A stretch of DNA of 43,994 nt from Apostichopus parvimensis. Its lineage: Eukaryota; Echinodermata; Holothuroidea; Aspidochirotida; Stichopodidae. Position 1 is the first letter of the stretch. The number at the start of each line of letters is the position of its first letter. Where the stretch lies: assembly GCA_000934455.1 (NCBI GenBank), contig KN882979.1:1-43994 (forward strand). Reading direction: 5' to 3'. A program made the position numbers and the translations under genes. Below, piece by piece: positions 11,265 to 22,619 of the stretch. A model generated the notes under the pieces. The model searched no databases and was not told the DNA's origin. It was given only the letters and a program-made list of their open reading frames with translations.

Positions 11265-11435
11265 ATTAATGAAAGGGAGGAATACAAGATTGTGTATTCT
11301 TCCTTAATTTCATCATTGTATGATGTTCCCTTCTATCTCGTTGTGTTCAAGTGTAAAATTTGGTGAAAATTTGTTACTATTCCCGTCCGAGAAAGTTTTC
11401 AACAACTACGTTCATTTACTTTTACATGTGCACTG
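11265..11435 (+). repeat. Direct duplication, right copy
   Basis: The partner of the segment at 9545-9720. The downstream minisatellite starts directly after this copy and is absent after the left copy. Confidence 0.6.
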
Positions 11436-11449
11436 AATATTTTCATCTT

Positions 11450-11890
11450 TATGTCAGTGTTTCTTCAGGACTTTTATTGTCAGTGTTCCTTCAGGACTTT
11501 TATTGTCAGTGTTCCTTCAGGACTTTGATCTTTATTGTCAGTGTTTATGTTCAGGACTTTGATCTCTATTTTCAGTGTTCCTTCAGGACTTTTATTGTCA
11601 GTGTTTCTTCAGGACTTTTATTTCAGTGTTCCTTCAGGACTTTTATCTTTATTGTCAGTGTTTATGTTCAGGACTTTGATCTCTATTTTCAGTGTTCCTT
11701 CAGGACTTTTATTGTCAGTGTTTCTTCAGGACTTTTATTGTCAGTGTTCCTTCAAGACTTTTATCTTTATTGTCAGTGTTTATGTTCAGGACCTTTATCT
11801 TTATTGTCAGTGTTTCTTCAGGACTTTGATCTTTATTATCAGTGTTTGTCTTCAGAACTTCTTTATGTTCAGTGTTTCTTAAGTACTTTA
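11450..11890 (+). repeat. Minisatellite with higher-order structure
   Basis: The basic unit is about 26 bases (tcagtgttccttcaggactt plus tttattg), with longer variants carrying an inserted tttatctttattg or gtttatgttcagg. A higher-order unit of about 117-118 bases is visible: the variant gtcagtgtttatgttcagga recurs at about 11537, 11654 and 11772. One frame stays open through the whole array, because the unit lacks stops, giving a 205-residue frame from 11360. That frame is composed almost entirely of the repeat, so I do not call it a gene. Confidence 0.9.
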
Positions 11891-12719
11891 TTCCTTACTG
11901 ACAGACATCTGGTAGAAGCTTGGATAGCTTCTCCTTGGTTTGTTCTAACCACAGTTAGATTCAATGGTTGGTTATAGTGATGCAATCAGTTTATGTAAAA
12001 CCTCATGATGTTGTGATTGGTGCCTGATCATTTCAGCAATTTGCCTGTTTTCGGCAATATCCCGCAGTGACAGAGAATGTCACACTGGATCACCAAGAAA
12101 CCATTTCTCATTTTATCAGCACATAACTTTATTTCATACGCATCTTATGAATAAACTGTATCTTGATGTACTGTAGCTGTACAAAAAATTGAAATACGCT
12201 ACATACTTGTGGCCTTTGATTTTCATAATATATATGCCGACTTTAAAGTGCCTTCTACTGTATTTGAATACAAAGTAAATTCCTTACAAAAGTAAGCCAT
12301 CATTGTTTTACAGTACATGCATATTGAATTAATCAATAAAATATCTCAATATTTCAAACAATCACTTGATGCCCCATCAATCAATCATATTTTCAATGGT
12401 GACAGAAGTAATATTTGAAGAGAAATTTAAGATCAATATTTATTCCTTTTGTGGAATATAATCTTGATATTCCTATAAGGAGAAGTGGATTTTTATATTG
12501 ATTTAGAGATTCTTTCAATTTTAAGATGGATTAGATGCAGATATCTAGAATTCTGATTAAAAAAAAAACACAAAATTGCAAGTCTAAAATAAGGTGAATA
12601 TATTAAGAAACCTAAGGCCGTGATTGTTTTATTCGAGAATAAAATTGATTAAAATGTCTTACATTTCAAGCGTTTTATGTCGAGTAACTCAACTAGGCAA
12701 ATGGAGCAAAGATTCAAAT

Positions 12720-14285
12720 AACATTTCGACCATAGCAAAGAGTCACAGAGTCTGTAAAAACTGGATCAGGTAAGCATTCAAGATCAGAAACTTGATTATT
12801 TGTCTACGACTGGTCAGAGTAGATAATAACTAGATTATAAGCTATGAAATCAAAATCAAAGGCTTCATATTTGCGGCTTTATATAAGACATTTGCGGCTT
12901 TATACAAAGGCTTTATATAAGGCTTGATATTCACAGCGCGGCGAGACTTTATTGTAAGTTGCGCTATATAAGAACTGTTTATTATTATTATCATTATATT
13001 TGTTTTACCAGAACTCAGATGTTCTCTCAGTTTACCTGATCAGATGTAAAGAACCATGATCACATTTTTAACTTACATTCTTAACTAGCCTATACCACAC
13101 CTTAGAATTACATCTTCCAAGTAAATTCACAGGGATCAAAAAAACTGGATCAGGTATTCAACCAAATCAAAGATGTCTTAACTTATCTACCACAACTCAG
13201 TTTTGTAGAACCTTTAAAAACAGGATCAAATATGTACTGTAATTATGATCAAAGATTTCTTGTCAACCATGAGATTTGATTTATCGAAGTCTGTAATATT
13301 CGGATCAGGTCTATTCCATCAAGATCAAAATCAAACTCCCAAGATCAAATCCTTTATTCATCTTACTCAGATGAGTATGTAGGGACACTGTATATCAAAC
13401 ATACACAATTCGGAATCAAGGAGTCCTTCTAAAGCCCTACTCAGTTTTGTAAAGTCTGTAGAAACTGGATCAAATTTACAGTGATGATCAAAGACAATTC
13501 TTGTCAGCTCTGATTCACAGAATCTGTAGTATCCAGATCAGATTTATACATCCAAGATCCAGCTTCTTAACTCTGTCTATCACAGCTAAGCATCACAGAG
13601 ACTGTAGGACTAGATCAATTCCACTGTTAGAATTCAAGCCATAACATGTCTGCCAAGCAGATTCACAGAGTCTGTGAAAACTGGATCAGATACATACTGT
13701 ATACAAGCAAGATCAAAGGTCTACATCTTAACTTATCTACTTCCGGTCCTGTTCACAGAATCTGTAGAAACTGGATCGGATACATATACAAGCGCCTTTG
13801 AACAATTTCTTTTGATTTTGTCTTCTGATTGATTGATTGATTGACAAGCAATATCAAAGGTCTACATCTTAACTTATCTACTACTATCTACTTATCTACT
13901 ACTATCTACTACTACTTATCTACTACCGGTCCTGTGTACAGAATCTGTAGAAACTGGATCAAATTTACAGTTATGATCAGTGAGGTGTTGTCATCCATCA
14001 GCTCTGATTCACAGAGTCTCTCATTTTGGGATCAGATCTATTCGATCAAGATCAAATGCTTAATTCTGAACTCTTCTATCGTAGTTTAGAATCACAAAGA
14101 CTAGAAACTAATTACTGTAGATCAATTCGACTATCAGGATTCCAGACTTCTTAGTTTGTGTCTTTTGAGTCTGTATAAACTAGAACAGATATGCAATCAT
14201 GTTAAAATACTTCTTATTAACCTATCTATTGTTTCACCAGGTCTGTAGAAACTAGATCAGATAAACCGTGGAGATTAAATGCAAC
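12720..14285 (+). repeat. Diverged GATC-rich tandem array
   Basis: Degenerate units of roughly 75-110 bases share (a)tcacagagtctgtagaaac, tggatcaga, then caagatcaaag and cttaacttatctac. Good units start near 12736, 13127, 13430, 13658, 13750 and 13930; others are heavily diverged. The motif GATCA occurs many times throughout. A retroposon tail interrupts the array at about 12880-12995. Small internal amplifications occur, such as (gatt)n at 13826-13842 and ctact/atctact runs at 13876-13927. No coding potential is seen. Confidence 0.7.
12930..13000 (+). mobile_element. Retroposon 3' tail, plus strand
   Basis: Sequence gttgcgctatataagaac followed by tgtttattattattatcatt is the typical end of a SINE or LINE of the same tail type as the elements at 2.7 and 4.5 kb. 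The upstream part contains short duplications of ggctttatata. It sits inside the GATC-rich tandem array. Confidence 0.55.
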
Positions 14286-14530
14286 ACTATGCATGCTGAT
14301 GAATCAAATTTCCGTGGTCTATTTGTTTCTGTTTCTATGGATCACCAGCTGGTCAAATTCTGTAATTTCCCTTCATTAACCTTTTCTCGGCTTGAGAGAT
14401 GTTTTCCATATGTAAATGTGACTTAGAAGCCTCGTAACACACTTTCTTAGGCGATTCTCATTGGTCTTATAATTAACATGCCTGTCTATGTTCTGATTGC
14501 ATCTGGAAAGTATTTTGTGTTGATCTTCCT

Positions 14531-14582
14531 GACCTGATGCATTGACCTGATTTGTTGACATGATGCATTGACATGATGCATT
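14531..14582 (+). repeat. Four tandem 13-base units
   Basis: Units gacctgatgcatt, gacctgatttgtt, gacatgatgcatt and gacatgatgcatt follow each other without gaps. Confidence 0.9.
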
Positions 14583-14589
14583 AACTTGG

Positions 14590-17482
14590 AAATTGCATGG
14601 TCACAAACTTTTGTAGTTTGCACATAACCAGGAAATTTCAGTTCAGGGTAGGGATGGCAATCATATTGTTGGGGGGTGGGGGATGGGGGAGACTTGCAGG
14701 GGTCTAGGGGTTTAATTTCTAACACCCATGGTTCACTATACAACTGGTCAACAAGAATCAAGATTATTAATTCACAGTGCATATTCCCTCACCTTATATA
14801 ACCAAATGCATTACCATTTATCATTTGTGACAAATTTCTCATTGTCGGAGAGATGGTGTAGGAAGGTTATCACCCCTGTGCCTGTTTAGGTAAGGTTTTG
14901 AATGTGTGTCACAGCAGCCCTCTGCTAAGTTCAAGAATAATTAATCTGCAAGATCGTGATATTTATAGAACAAGTTTACAAAAGCTTTACACTAACAACA
15001 AAACTACATAGAACTGAGTTTTTTTTTTGCAAGAATTTTTCTTCCATATTGAGTAAATGAAGACAGGTTTTTTTGACAACGAAAAAAAAAAAAACAAACA
15101 TAAAAGCAAAAAATAAAGAAGGGGAAACTGAATTAAAGGATATAATTCTGTAGCTCGACTACATTAAACATGATTCCAAACACTCAGAGCACTCTTGTCA
15201 GTTTCACACATAAGATTTAGGAACTAACGAGCTGTATCTCCGTAGCAATTACCGATACAACAGCCTCCGAGGTTGCTACCAAATTTGTGAACAAAGTCAA
15301 TTTCATCACCATGCACGCTGTCCCTTTAATATCTCAAGTGATTTGACTACTAAAGTTGCCATGGGAATGAGTGAATTCTGTACAGGAGAGAATGAAGGAG
15401 ACATCAGAGTTTGATCAAAAGGTTTTGCTCTATTCATTTTTCATTATTCCAATTAACTATTCTGTCCCATCTGTCTGATTAACCTGTTTTCCTATGTGTA
15501 CGGTTTTGTTTTGCCTCTGAAGAAGATTTTGGTAGTATACAGTGGCATGGCAACCTCTTTTACTTGAGTATAAAAAAAATCTTTCAAAATGCTTTCCATA
15601 ATGTTGCAATTCAATGTGAGCTGTCCAACAAATAGCTTTTAATTCGCACTTGTCCCCCCCCCCCCTCTCTCTCTCTCAAAGTTTGAATGTTCTCTTCATC
15701 TTGTAATGCCTGCAAGATGCTCTGTCAAAGGATTCGATGCAAAATATTGTCCCATAATTTTGCCATTTACAAACCAGCCATCCTATATGAAATCAATTTC
15801 CATCAAAACTGTAGAAATGTCAAGGTTGATGGGCACTCATGTGAATCAAAAAGTGATTTTGAGTCGTTAATTCATGCGAGAGAAATATTTTGTCAGTCAT
15901 TTTTTAAATGAAACTGACTGTATCAACAGAAAAACCTTTTAGCCATCCTGAAAGAAAGTTTGGTGAAATGTAAGAAGACAATTTTCAAGGGTGGTAACTT
16001 AAAGAAGTTTGCAAGTGAGGAGGAGGGACAGGTAGCTTTTATTGAAACTTGTATAATTTCAATTATCATCAGTTGTTAAAGGATCAAAAAGAAAATGTCA
16101 TATTTAGAAAAAAATGGTCATGTAGGATTGTATTGACATTCACATGTCTAGGTCTTCTACAATAGTATTCATTGTCTGCCTTTGCTGCCGTGGTAGATTA
16201 TAGGGAGGGAATAAGTGTGGGGATGAATGGCGGGGAGAGGAATGGGGGGAGGAGGGGAGAGGGTCTTGGTCCCCCAGTCGGGAAGAGTCTCCCATTTGGG
16301 AAAGTCCCCCATCACAAAGTGTTTGCTGGCTCTGAAAGAGACATTGTTACACCCTACTACCTTGCAGGGTCTTTGGAATAAGGAACCACATAATTTGTGC
16401 ACAGTTTTACAGAATATTGTTACAATAGAATATAATTAAGAGAGTTAGAAGAAAGAAACCGCTGTGCCTGCAAAGATAAATGTTTAAAAGTGTAAAGGAA
16501 ATAACGTAATCTTAGATGGATCACCTGAAAATGAAAACAGAGCAAACTAAATACTGAGTCAGATGGGACCGACTTGTTTATTGGAAATGGAACGTATGAA
16601 TAGAATGATCCGGTATGAACGGATGACTTTTATCGGCACAAAGTTTATTTTGATATGTTGGAGATCATTTGAAAAGCACTACTGTCAGTCCAGGTTGAGC
16701 TTCTATACCTTTTGTTTAGTATTTGAGAAATGACCCTTAAGGGTAGCTGTGGTTCATCAAGTAAAATGACTGGATTACCTAAGTCTAGAACAAAAAAAGC
16801 ACTTAACTTCAGTTCATCAGATGCAGCACAAAAACTCAATTGGAGTGGAGGGGAGAGATGGGGGAACATGTAATACTTTTACAACTCAAATGACATGTGA
16901 ACAATGCAATACACATTTTTCAAGGACAAATTGTGTTGCATGATACCCAAGGGTCCTCTATTGTTTATATGAAGGTTAACAAACTTGTTTTGGCTAGTTA
17001 TTAAACTATGGATTAACATTAACACTTGGACCTGCATTAAGGAACTAAACATTGATCATCAATTTAGTCTTCATGAGTGGAGCAATCCAGAGATTTAGCA
17101 AATTTAAGGTAAATATCTTAGAAATGAGAAAAGTTGTAGTAAACAAAACTAGCACACAAAATTTCTTTTTTTTTTTGCATATCAAAACTACTATAACTGC
17201 TGCCTAAAGATATCTCTTAAAGTGAGAAGAAACATCTAAAGCCAAAAGATGACAGGATGACACTTGAAGATAAAATTGAGGATAAACTGGAGGGGAAATG
17301 ATGTAAGCCCCCCTCTCCCCCCCCCCCAATAAAGATCTAATATTGAAGTCCTCTTTACCAATTTGCTGAATAGTGTTTTCATGATGAATATGTAAAAAGT
17401 GTTTAAACCTACCACTCCTTGACGGGTCCAAGAAATCAAATTGTTTATACGTCTGTCAACATCATTGATATTCTATTTCCAG
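14590..17482 (+). other. Distal part of the intron before exon C
   Basis: AT-rich DNA containing a C12 run followed by (tc)n at 15654-15678, a G-rich segment at 16200-16270, and a C11 run at 17317-17327. The segment 15230-15410 has somewhat higher complexity (tctccgtagcaattaccg, gttgccatggg). No exon or mobile element is recognised. The segment ends with the exon C acceptor. Confidence 0.6.
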
Positions 17483-17623
17483 GTACAAAGAGAGAAAGAT
17501 TTCAAAACCAAGATGGTACGGAACCACATCAACCAGTGTAGCGGTAAACTGAAGCAGACGAGCACCCTGCTGGAGTTCAGTATCGAGATTATGAAGGAGT
17601 CGGACCCAGCGTCTTTCCTCTTA
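17483..17623 (+). CDS. TRIM9: TRIM9/TRIM67-like E3 ubiquitin ligase, internal exon C (coiled-coil end and COS box start)
   Basis: This exon of 141 bases (47 codons) is in phase 0 at both ends, with acceptor ttctatttccag and donor TTA|gtgagt. It starts VQREKDFKTKMVRNHINQC and ends LLEFSIEIMKESDPASFLL. The vertebrate counterpart I recall ends in LMEYCLEVIKENDPSGFLQ, so the KESDPASFL block is a strong family match. It marks the first helix of the COS box, which in class C-I TRIMs (MID1/2, TRIM9, TRIM67, TRIM36, TRIM46 and others) mediates microtubule association. The exon is noticeably richer in G and C than the flanking intron. The last codon is TTA where most genes have CAG before the donor, so the -1 position of the 5' splice site is non-consensus, but gtgagt itself is strong. 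Confidence 0.95.
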
Positions 17624-17889
17624 GTGAGTATATTCATTAATTAGTCAGCAATTAAACAACAATTATTCTGAACCATAAAATATCAATTCTTGTTCTTTGA
17701 TGTTCTTCATAGCAGTCTTCCAATGAGTCAGATGTGTACCTGTACTCATATACGGTAACATAGTTGGCAGTAACTTGTACTCATCCTATCTAGATTTGAT
17801 CTCAAATTTGTACATTTTGTAATATGTACATATCTATTTCAAATGCTAGTGCAAGATTAAGTACTCTTAGAATTTCTACTTGTATTCTT

Positions 17890-18160
17890 ACTCAGTGGTG
17901 GATCAGCCGTTGTACTGGCCCGGAACTTTTGTGCCGAGAGGTGCAAACCGCACCACCAGGTTTAGGTGTCGATGGCACCTATTTCCTCTTGGTTGTGAGA
18001 GATGCTGGTGTCATTAAAGGCGTCAAATGCTCTGGTTGTTTCAGAGCCCTGGTTGCCATTTGGTTCACCGAGCAGGCAGCAATTTATGCCGCAGTGGCTG
18101 GCACCCATGCTGTGCTGTACTAGCTGGTACTACAAGTCCTCCTCGTAGAAGTGAGAAATT
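17890..18160. other. GC-rich patch, open on both strands, unknown origin
   Basis: This is a compact segment of higher GC content beginning at cagtggtggatc. On the plus strand a frame runs from 17824 to a stop at 18123, containing VDGTYFLLVVRDAGVIKG. On the minus strand a frame of about 55 residues contains LLGEPNGNQGSETTRAFD. Neither resembles a family I know, and neither has good splice sites. It may be a fragment of a mobile element or a retroposed sequence. The opening cagtggtgga recalls the cagtggcgga ends of some DNA transposons, but I found no matching inverted end. Confidence 0.35.
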
Positions 18161-18588
18161 GCAAGTAGCTACGCACAAAAGATGTCAAATTTATGGATAA
18201 TTCATCAAAGATTTCCAATTTTCTTCCCCTTTTTACTCCCTTTGGAAAATGTTGATTTGTGGATAATGAATAATAATTGTTACCTAACTAAATCAAGTGG
18301 TGTTTTTGTATTACCTTGCACGTATTGTCTCTTGGGTGGGTACTTTAGGGTGAATAATTGCTGATGCTGTAGTCACCAAGAAGGTCAGTTTATGGATAAA
18401 TAATAGTCTTCATGAAGAGCAAAAGAAAGTTTTTCCTTTCACTCCCTTTGGAAAATGTTGACTCATCCATAATACATGAATCTACCATTTCTATGCTAAA
18501 TGCACATATCAATGTCAGAATATATCTAGGTGAAATAACATTGCAAATGGCAGTGATCAAGGATATCAATACATATGTTCAATAACAA

Positions 18589-18698
18589 CTTCCCGACATG
18601 GACGTTAAATGGATGTGTGCCGAGAGATTGGCTTCGGTCAGCTTGCGAGTCTAAAAGCCTCCATGGCTTCTTTTCGCGAGTTCCTGCTTGCGGGAAGA
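18589..18698. repeat. Small repeat element next to a microsatellite
   Basis: The segment starts cttcccgacatgg and ends cttgcgggaag, which are imperfect inverted ends (8 of 11). It contains short complementary segments (agcctccatggct). It is immediately followed by the (CATA)n run, as is common for short retroposons or MITEs that carry or seed microsatellites. The family is not identified. Confidence 0.4.
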
Positions 18699-18702
18699 TC
18701 AC

Positions 18703-18770
18703 ATATACATACATACATACATACATACATACATACATACATACATACATACATACATACATACATACAT
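18703..18770 (+). repeat. (CATA)n microsatellite
   Basis: About 16 uninterrupted tetranucleotide units. The run produces spurious open frames of repeated Thr-Tyr-Ile-His on the plus strand and Tyr-Val-Cys-Met on the minus strand. Confidence 0.97.
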
Positions 18771-18779
18771 TGAAGTCTG

Positions 18780-20870
18780 TAAGAAAGAAATATGTATACA
18801 TCAATTGTTGTATATAACTACTGCATCGAGGAATATAATGCTTGTTGTTACCAAAATACTGGTGGTATTTTTTTCCTCGTTACATGCACTTGCCAACATC
18901 CTTGGTACTTTATGCTAGCTTGTTGAAGTCATAAACTGCAAATTCTCTAGATTAAATTCATCAGGTTGATAGGATGGCCATTCTCCTCTAAGGATTCCTC
19001 TTGCTTGACAATGTCAGTCACCTTCAGTGCATTGAGTTGCTTATATTTTTAAATTTCAGATCTTAATATAAAACAAACTTCAAATTATCTGCAACACGAG
19101 CCTGTAATTGGGCCCTTGTTGTTTAGTACAACTGTAGCAACTGTTGGCTGAATTGAGGCATCTTTATGACTTATTGTACGATCAGAGGTGATAGCAATGA
19201 ATTTTGTATACATTATGATGATTATGTGAATGTGTGCTTTATTCTATAGGTACTGTAAGTTATCATACCTTGGCTAATTAGCTTTATTTACCATTTCAGA
19301 TAGAGCCTGTAATTTATAACAATGAAAAGTGTCCAATGTAAGTGTAGGTATTAAAGGTTAACTTGATCAGGCCAAAGGTCAAAGGCAGTCAATCTGGTTA
19401 TACTAAGAGAGTTTCTTAGGTGTCTTTACTCTATACTATAAAGGTTATCAGTATATTGCCCCCAAATATGCTAGAAATTTAGATACTGGTCACCCAAGAT
19501 CAAATTTCAAAAAACATTTTGCTGCCATTATATATGAACATTGTTATCCACACCAAGACATTTAATTGTCTACTTTATCAGTCATGAATGTGTGTGATAA
19601 TGAAGAAGAATCAGAAAACCTACATGAATTTCAATGTTGGAAAACTAGCATTTCTACTGAAAATCAAGCCAATACTAATGATCTTCAAACCTCATAGGGA
19701 ATCATTGCAACAACAAACCATGCAAGTGATATTTGTATATATACATATTCCTCATGCATGGCAACAACAGTGTTACTGACCTTTAGTTCATGGATGAAAT
19801 TCAGACTCCACGTATTGCTTTTCAGACCTATGGGATGCCGAATGTATTCATAGAGTCCTCTGAGATACATGTCTGTCTGCTATGTGATTGGAGAAAGTAG
19901 TGTATGCTGATCAGCTATGTAATCTTCTGTAAGACTATAGGAGAAACATGGAGTGGGGGTGGAATTAAAAATGAAAAGACCAGAGACATTACAACATCAG
20001 TTTGTTGAATTGAAGACTTACTTGTGGGTGGAGAGTTGGGATTAAAGATAGAAGTCTCAAAGGAATTATGATAGGTATCTGTTATTGCATTAAAGGCCGG
20101 CATCAGTCTTCAGAGCATTATAGATATAGATCTATAGATATGAATAAACAACAACATTTTACCCTTACTACGAAATATTACCCTCATTGGCGTATAGGTT
20201 ATAATTGCACTGATGAATTTTTTTTGGGGGGGGGGGCAGTGGGTGGCCTTCTTCAATTTTGTAATTGTACAGAATGCAAACATTTCCATAACAACTTAAG
20301 TACTTCAACATTAGTCCAAATAACAAAGAAAAAGTCAAACATTGTTTACTGAACTGGAATTGTTTACAAAAAAATTCTCTTCTTATTTTCTCAACTAATT
20401 CTGATGGTTTATTGAAAGCAAAAGTCTATGAGCTAGTGCAGCTTATTTTCCATAATACACAGTGGATTTGGTGGTAAAAAAAATGCCAGAAATTGGTAAC
20501 CAAAGTTCTGCAAACCACTGAGCAACTGTTTTTATTAGACAAAATTCCATTCAATATCCTCTGATTTCCCACTCATTAAATCCATCTCAATTGCTTTCTT
20601 CTACATTCTGTGAAACGAGTCAAAATTAGCCACATGATTATATTCAAACACTTCTTCAGTTACAATTGATATGTTCAATACAGCACTCACTTCACCACGG
20701 TTACACTCTCAGATATTGTGTTTTACTATGTGTATACTGTATGTATGTGTACGAATCTCATTCAGTTTCATATTATTTACTCAAAAGAAAACGTGAAGCT
20801 TTAAGATCAGAAATACTATATTTTTGTAATGCACAGTCGGTATAATAATTCTGTGCAGGTCTTCTTGTAC
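18780..20870 (+). other. Intron DNA between exons C and D
   Basis: AT-rich, with a G11 run at 20226-20236 and one HNF4-like aggccaaaggtca at 19369-19381. No exon or mobile element is recognised. Confidence 0.6.
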
Positions 20871-20879
20871 GGCCTTGGA

Positions 20880-21235
20880 AGATAAAATGTCAAATTTATG
20901 CCAGTTGAAAGTTTGCTAAATCCGACTCGAGGGAGATTATTGTCAGCGCGGATGTTGGAATCCTGACAACTGTCAAATTACGATGCTTTTGAATAGAGAG
21001 GGATTTCTGTTTGCAAGATGGAAGATTAGCTGGGAAGTTTTTTTTTTTGTCCTGGGTTACGATGATCGGGGGCAAACGATTGTAGTCAAGTTATTGATTC
21101 TTCCAAATGAATGTGGTGCCCAGTGATTATGGCTGCGGTTGGGCTGTAAAAATTCAATATTGAAACATCGGCTCGAGGATCGAATCAGAATGGCATCTGT
21201 TTTAAGTGGTGAAATCGGCTTGGATTTGAGATTGA
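20880..21235. promoter_or_regulatory. CpG-retaining non-coding patch, possible enhancer
   Basis: The sequence is more complex than its surroundings and keeps CpG (ccgactcgaggg, cagcgcggatg, gatgatcggggg, atcggctcgagg). No splice sites or convincing frame are present. The octamer-like and homopolymer content is ordinary. Regulatory function is inferred only from composition. Confidence 0.25.
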
Positions 21236-22619
21236 AAAAAGACAAAAAAAACAGAACAGGAGATTTAAATAAAATAAAAAATGGAAATTGAGGATTGTGT
21301 CAAATTTCTTCTCAATGTGCAAACCTTGTTGTATTATATTTCATGATTCTAATTCAATGATGTATTGGACAAAACATAAACAAAGTGATTTCTAATTTGC
21401 TCATTTTCCAGTTTGTTAATAATTTCCTAGTCAGTTTTCCCTCAATGTTCATTAATTTATTTGAATGGCTAATTGTGATATGCTGTTAGCAATTTAATAC
21501 TGGCATTCAGCTGAGCTCCTAATTAAGCAAACTATTACCATCTTAATCCAATACATAAAGTTGAATGTAATGTGGACCTATCGTTCCATTATGAACTTGT
21601 TAAATTTTCTACACTCTATTGTTTTCATTTCAACTGGTATGTGTGACTTTTATTGATTAAAGTAACAGACTATAAATGGTTCATACACTGTACCATTGTC
21701 TGTCTGTTTAAAACATCCGTCTGTATCATATTTTACTTTATTCTCTCTTACCTGTCTACTATGCACTCCGATTATCTACTGTAACTTACAAACAATTGGT
21801 TACATTTTGGGACTGTGCCCCTCTAGACACACTTACCTCATTGCAATGCAAGTCAATGCAAAATGCAGCTTGGAAGTGAATGGTGACAAAACTTTGTTGA
21901 AGAATAAACCAACTTTGTAAACTTTCCTGCTGATTTTATTACACACCCTAAAAAAGTTAATATAGTTCTTAACAGATTTGAAGTCATACTGAAACTAGAA
22001 GAATTTTTACTTTCTTTTTTGTTTACTTAACCTACGTCCTTTCTAACTGCAATCTCCAATGTAAAAATAGAACTTAATTTTTTTTTATCAATCGTTAGGA
22101 AAAAGTGCAACAGATACAGTAATTGAATATGACACTTCTTTCCATTTATCAACTGGTTGTAATTCTCATCACAAAAATTCACTTACTGTTGCTCAAATTT
22201 CCACTTTCAACCTGAGTCCATCATCAAGTGTCGGTTGATCTTGACGACTGCCTGGAAAGCTTTCCTAACTCTTAAACAGAAGAATGTAATTTCCTCTGGT
22301 TCAGTTTATATCAATGTTATGTCTATAGCTTTTAAATGTTACATCTATTATTAAAGTGTTAGAATTGGGTCTTTAAAAACTTAGACCTAAATACCAAAAA
22401 GAGAGATTTTGTCAAAGTGAAATTACATCAGTTGTGTACTGAAGCTTAAAAGTGCCATCAACATATGGAAAACTTTGCCCCATAAGTTGACATTTTTCAG
22501 TAAATTGTTTAGATAACAAGATAGTTTTGACATTAATACAATAAGTAATAACATAATTTTAGTTTATACCTATGTTGTGGGAGGGGGGGCATTGAGCGGG
22601 AGAGGCTACATCATAAAAC

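Noticed and set aside
11360..11977. A 205-codon open frame
   Set aside because: It consists almost entirely of the 26/118-base minisatellite; the frame is open only because the unit has no stop in that frame.
18526..18918. Open frames rich in Thr-Tyr-Ile-His or Tyr-Val-Cys-Met
   Set aside because: Produced by the (CATA)n microsatellite on both strands.
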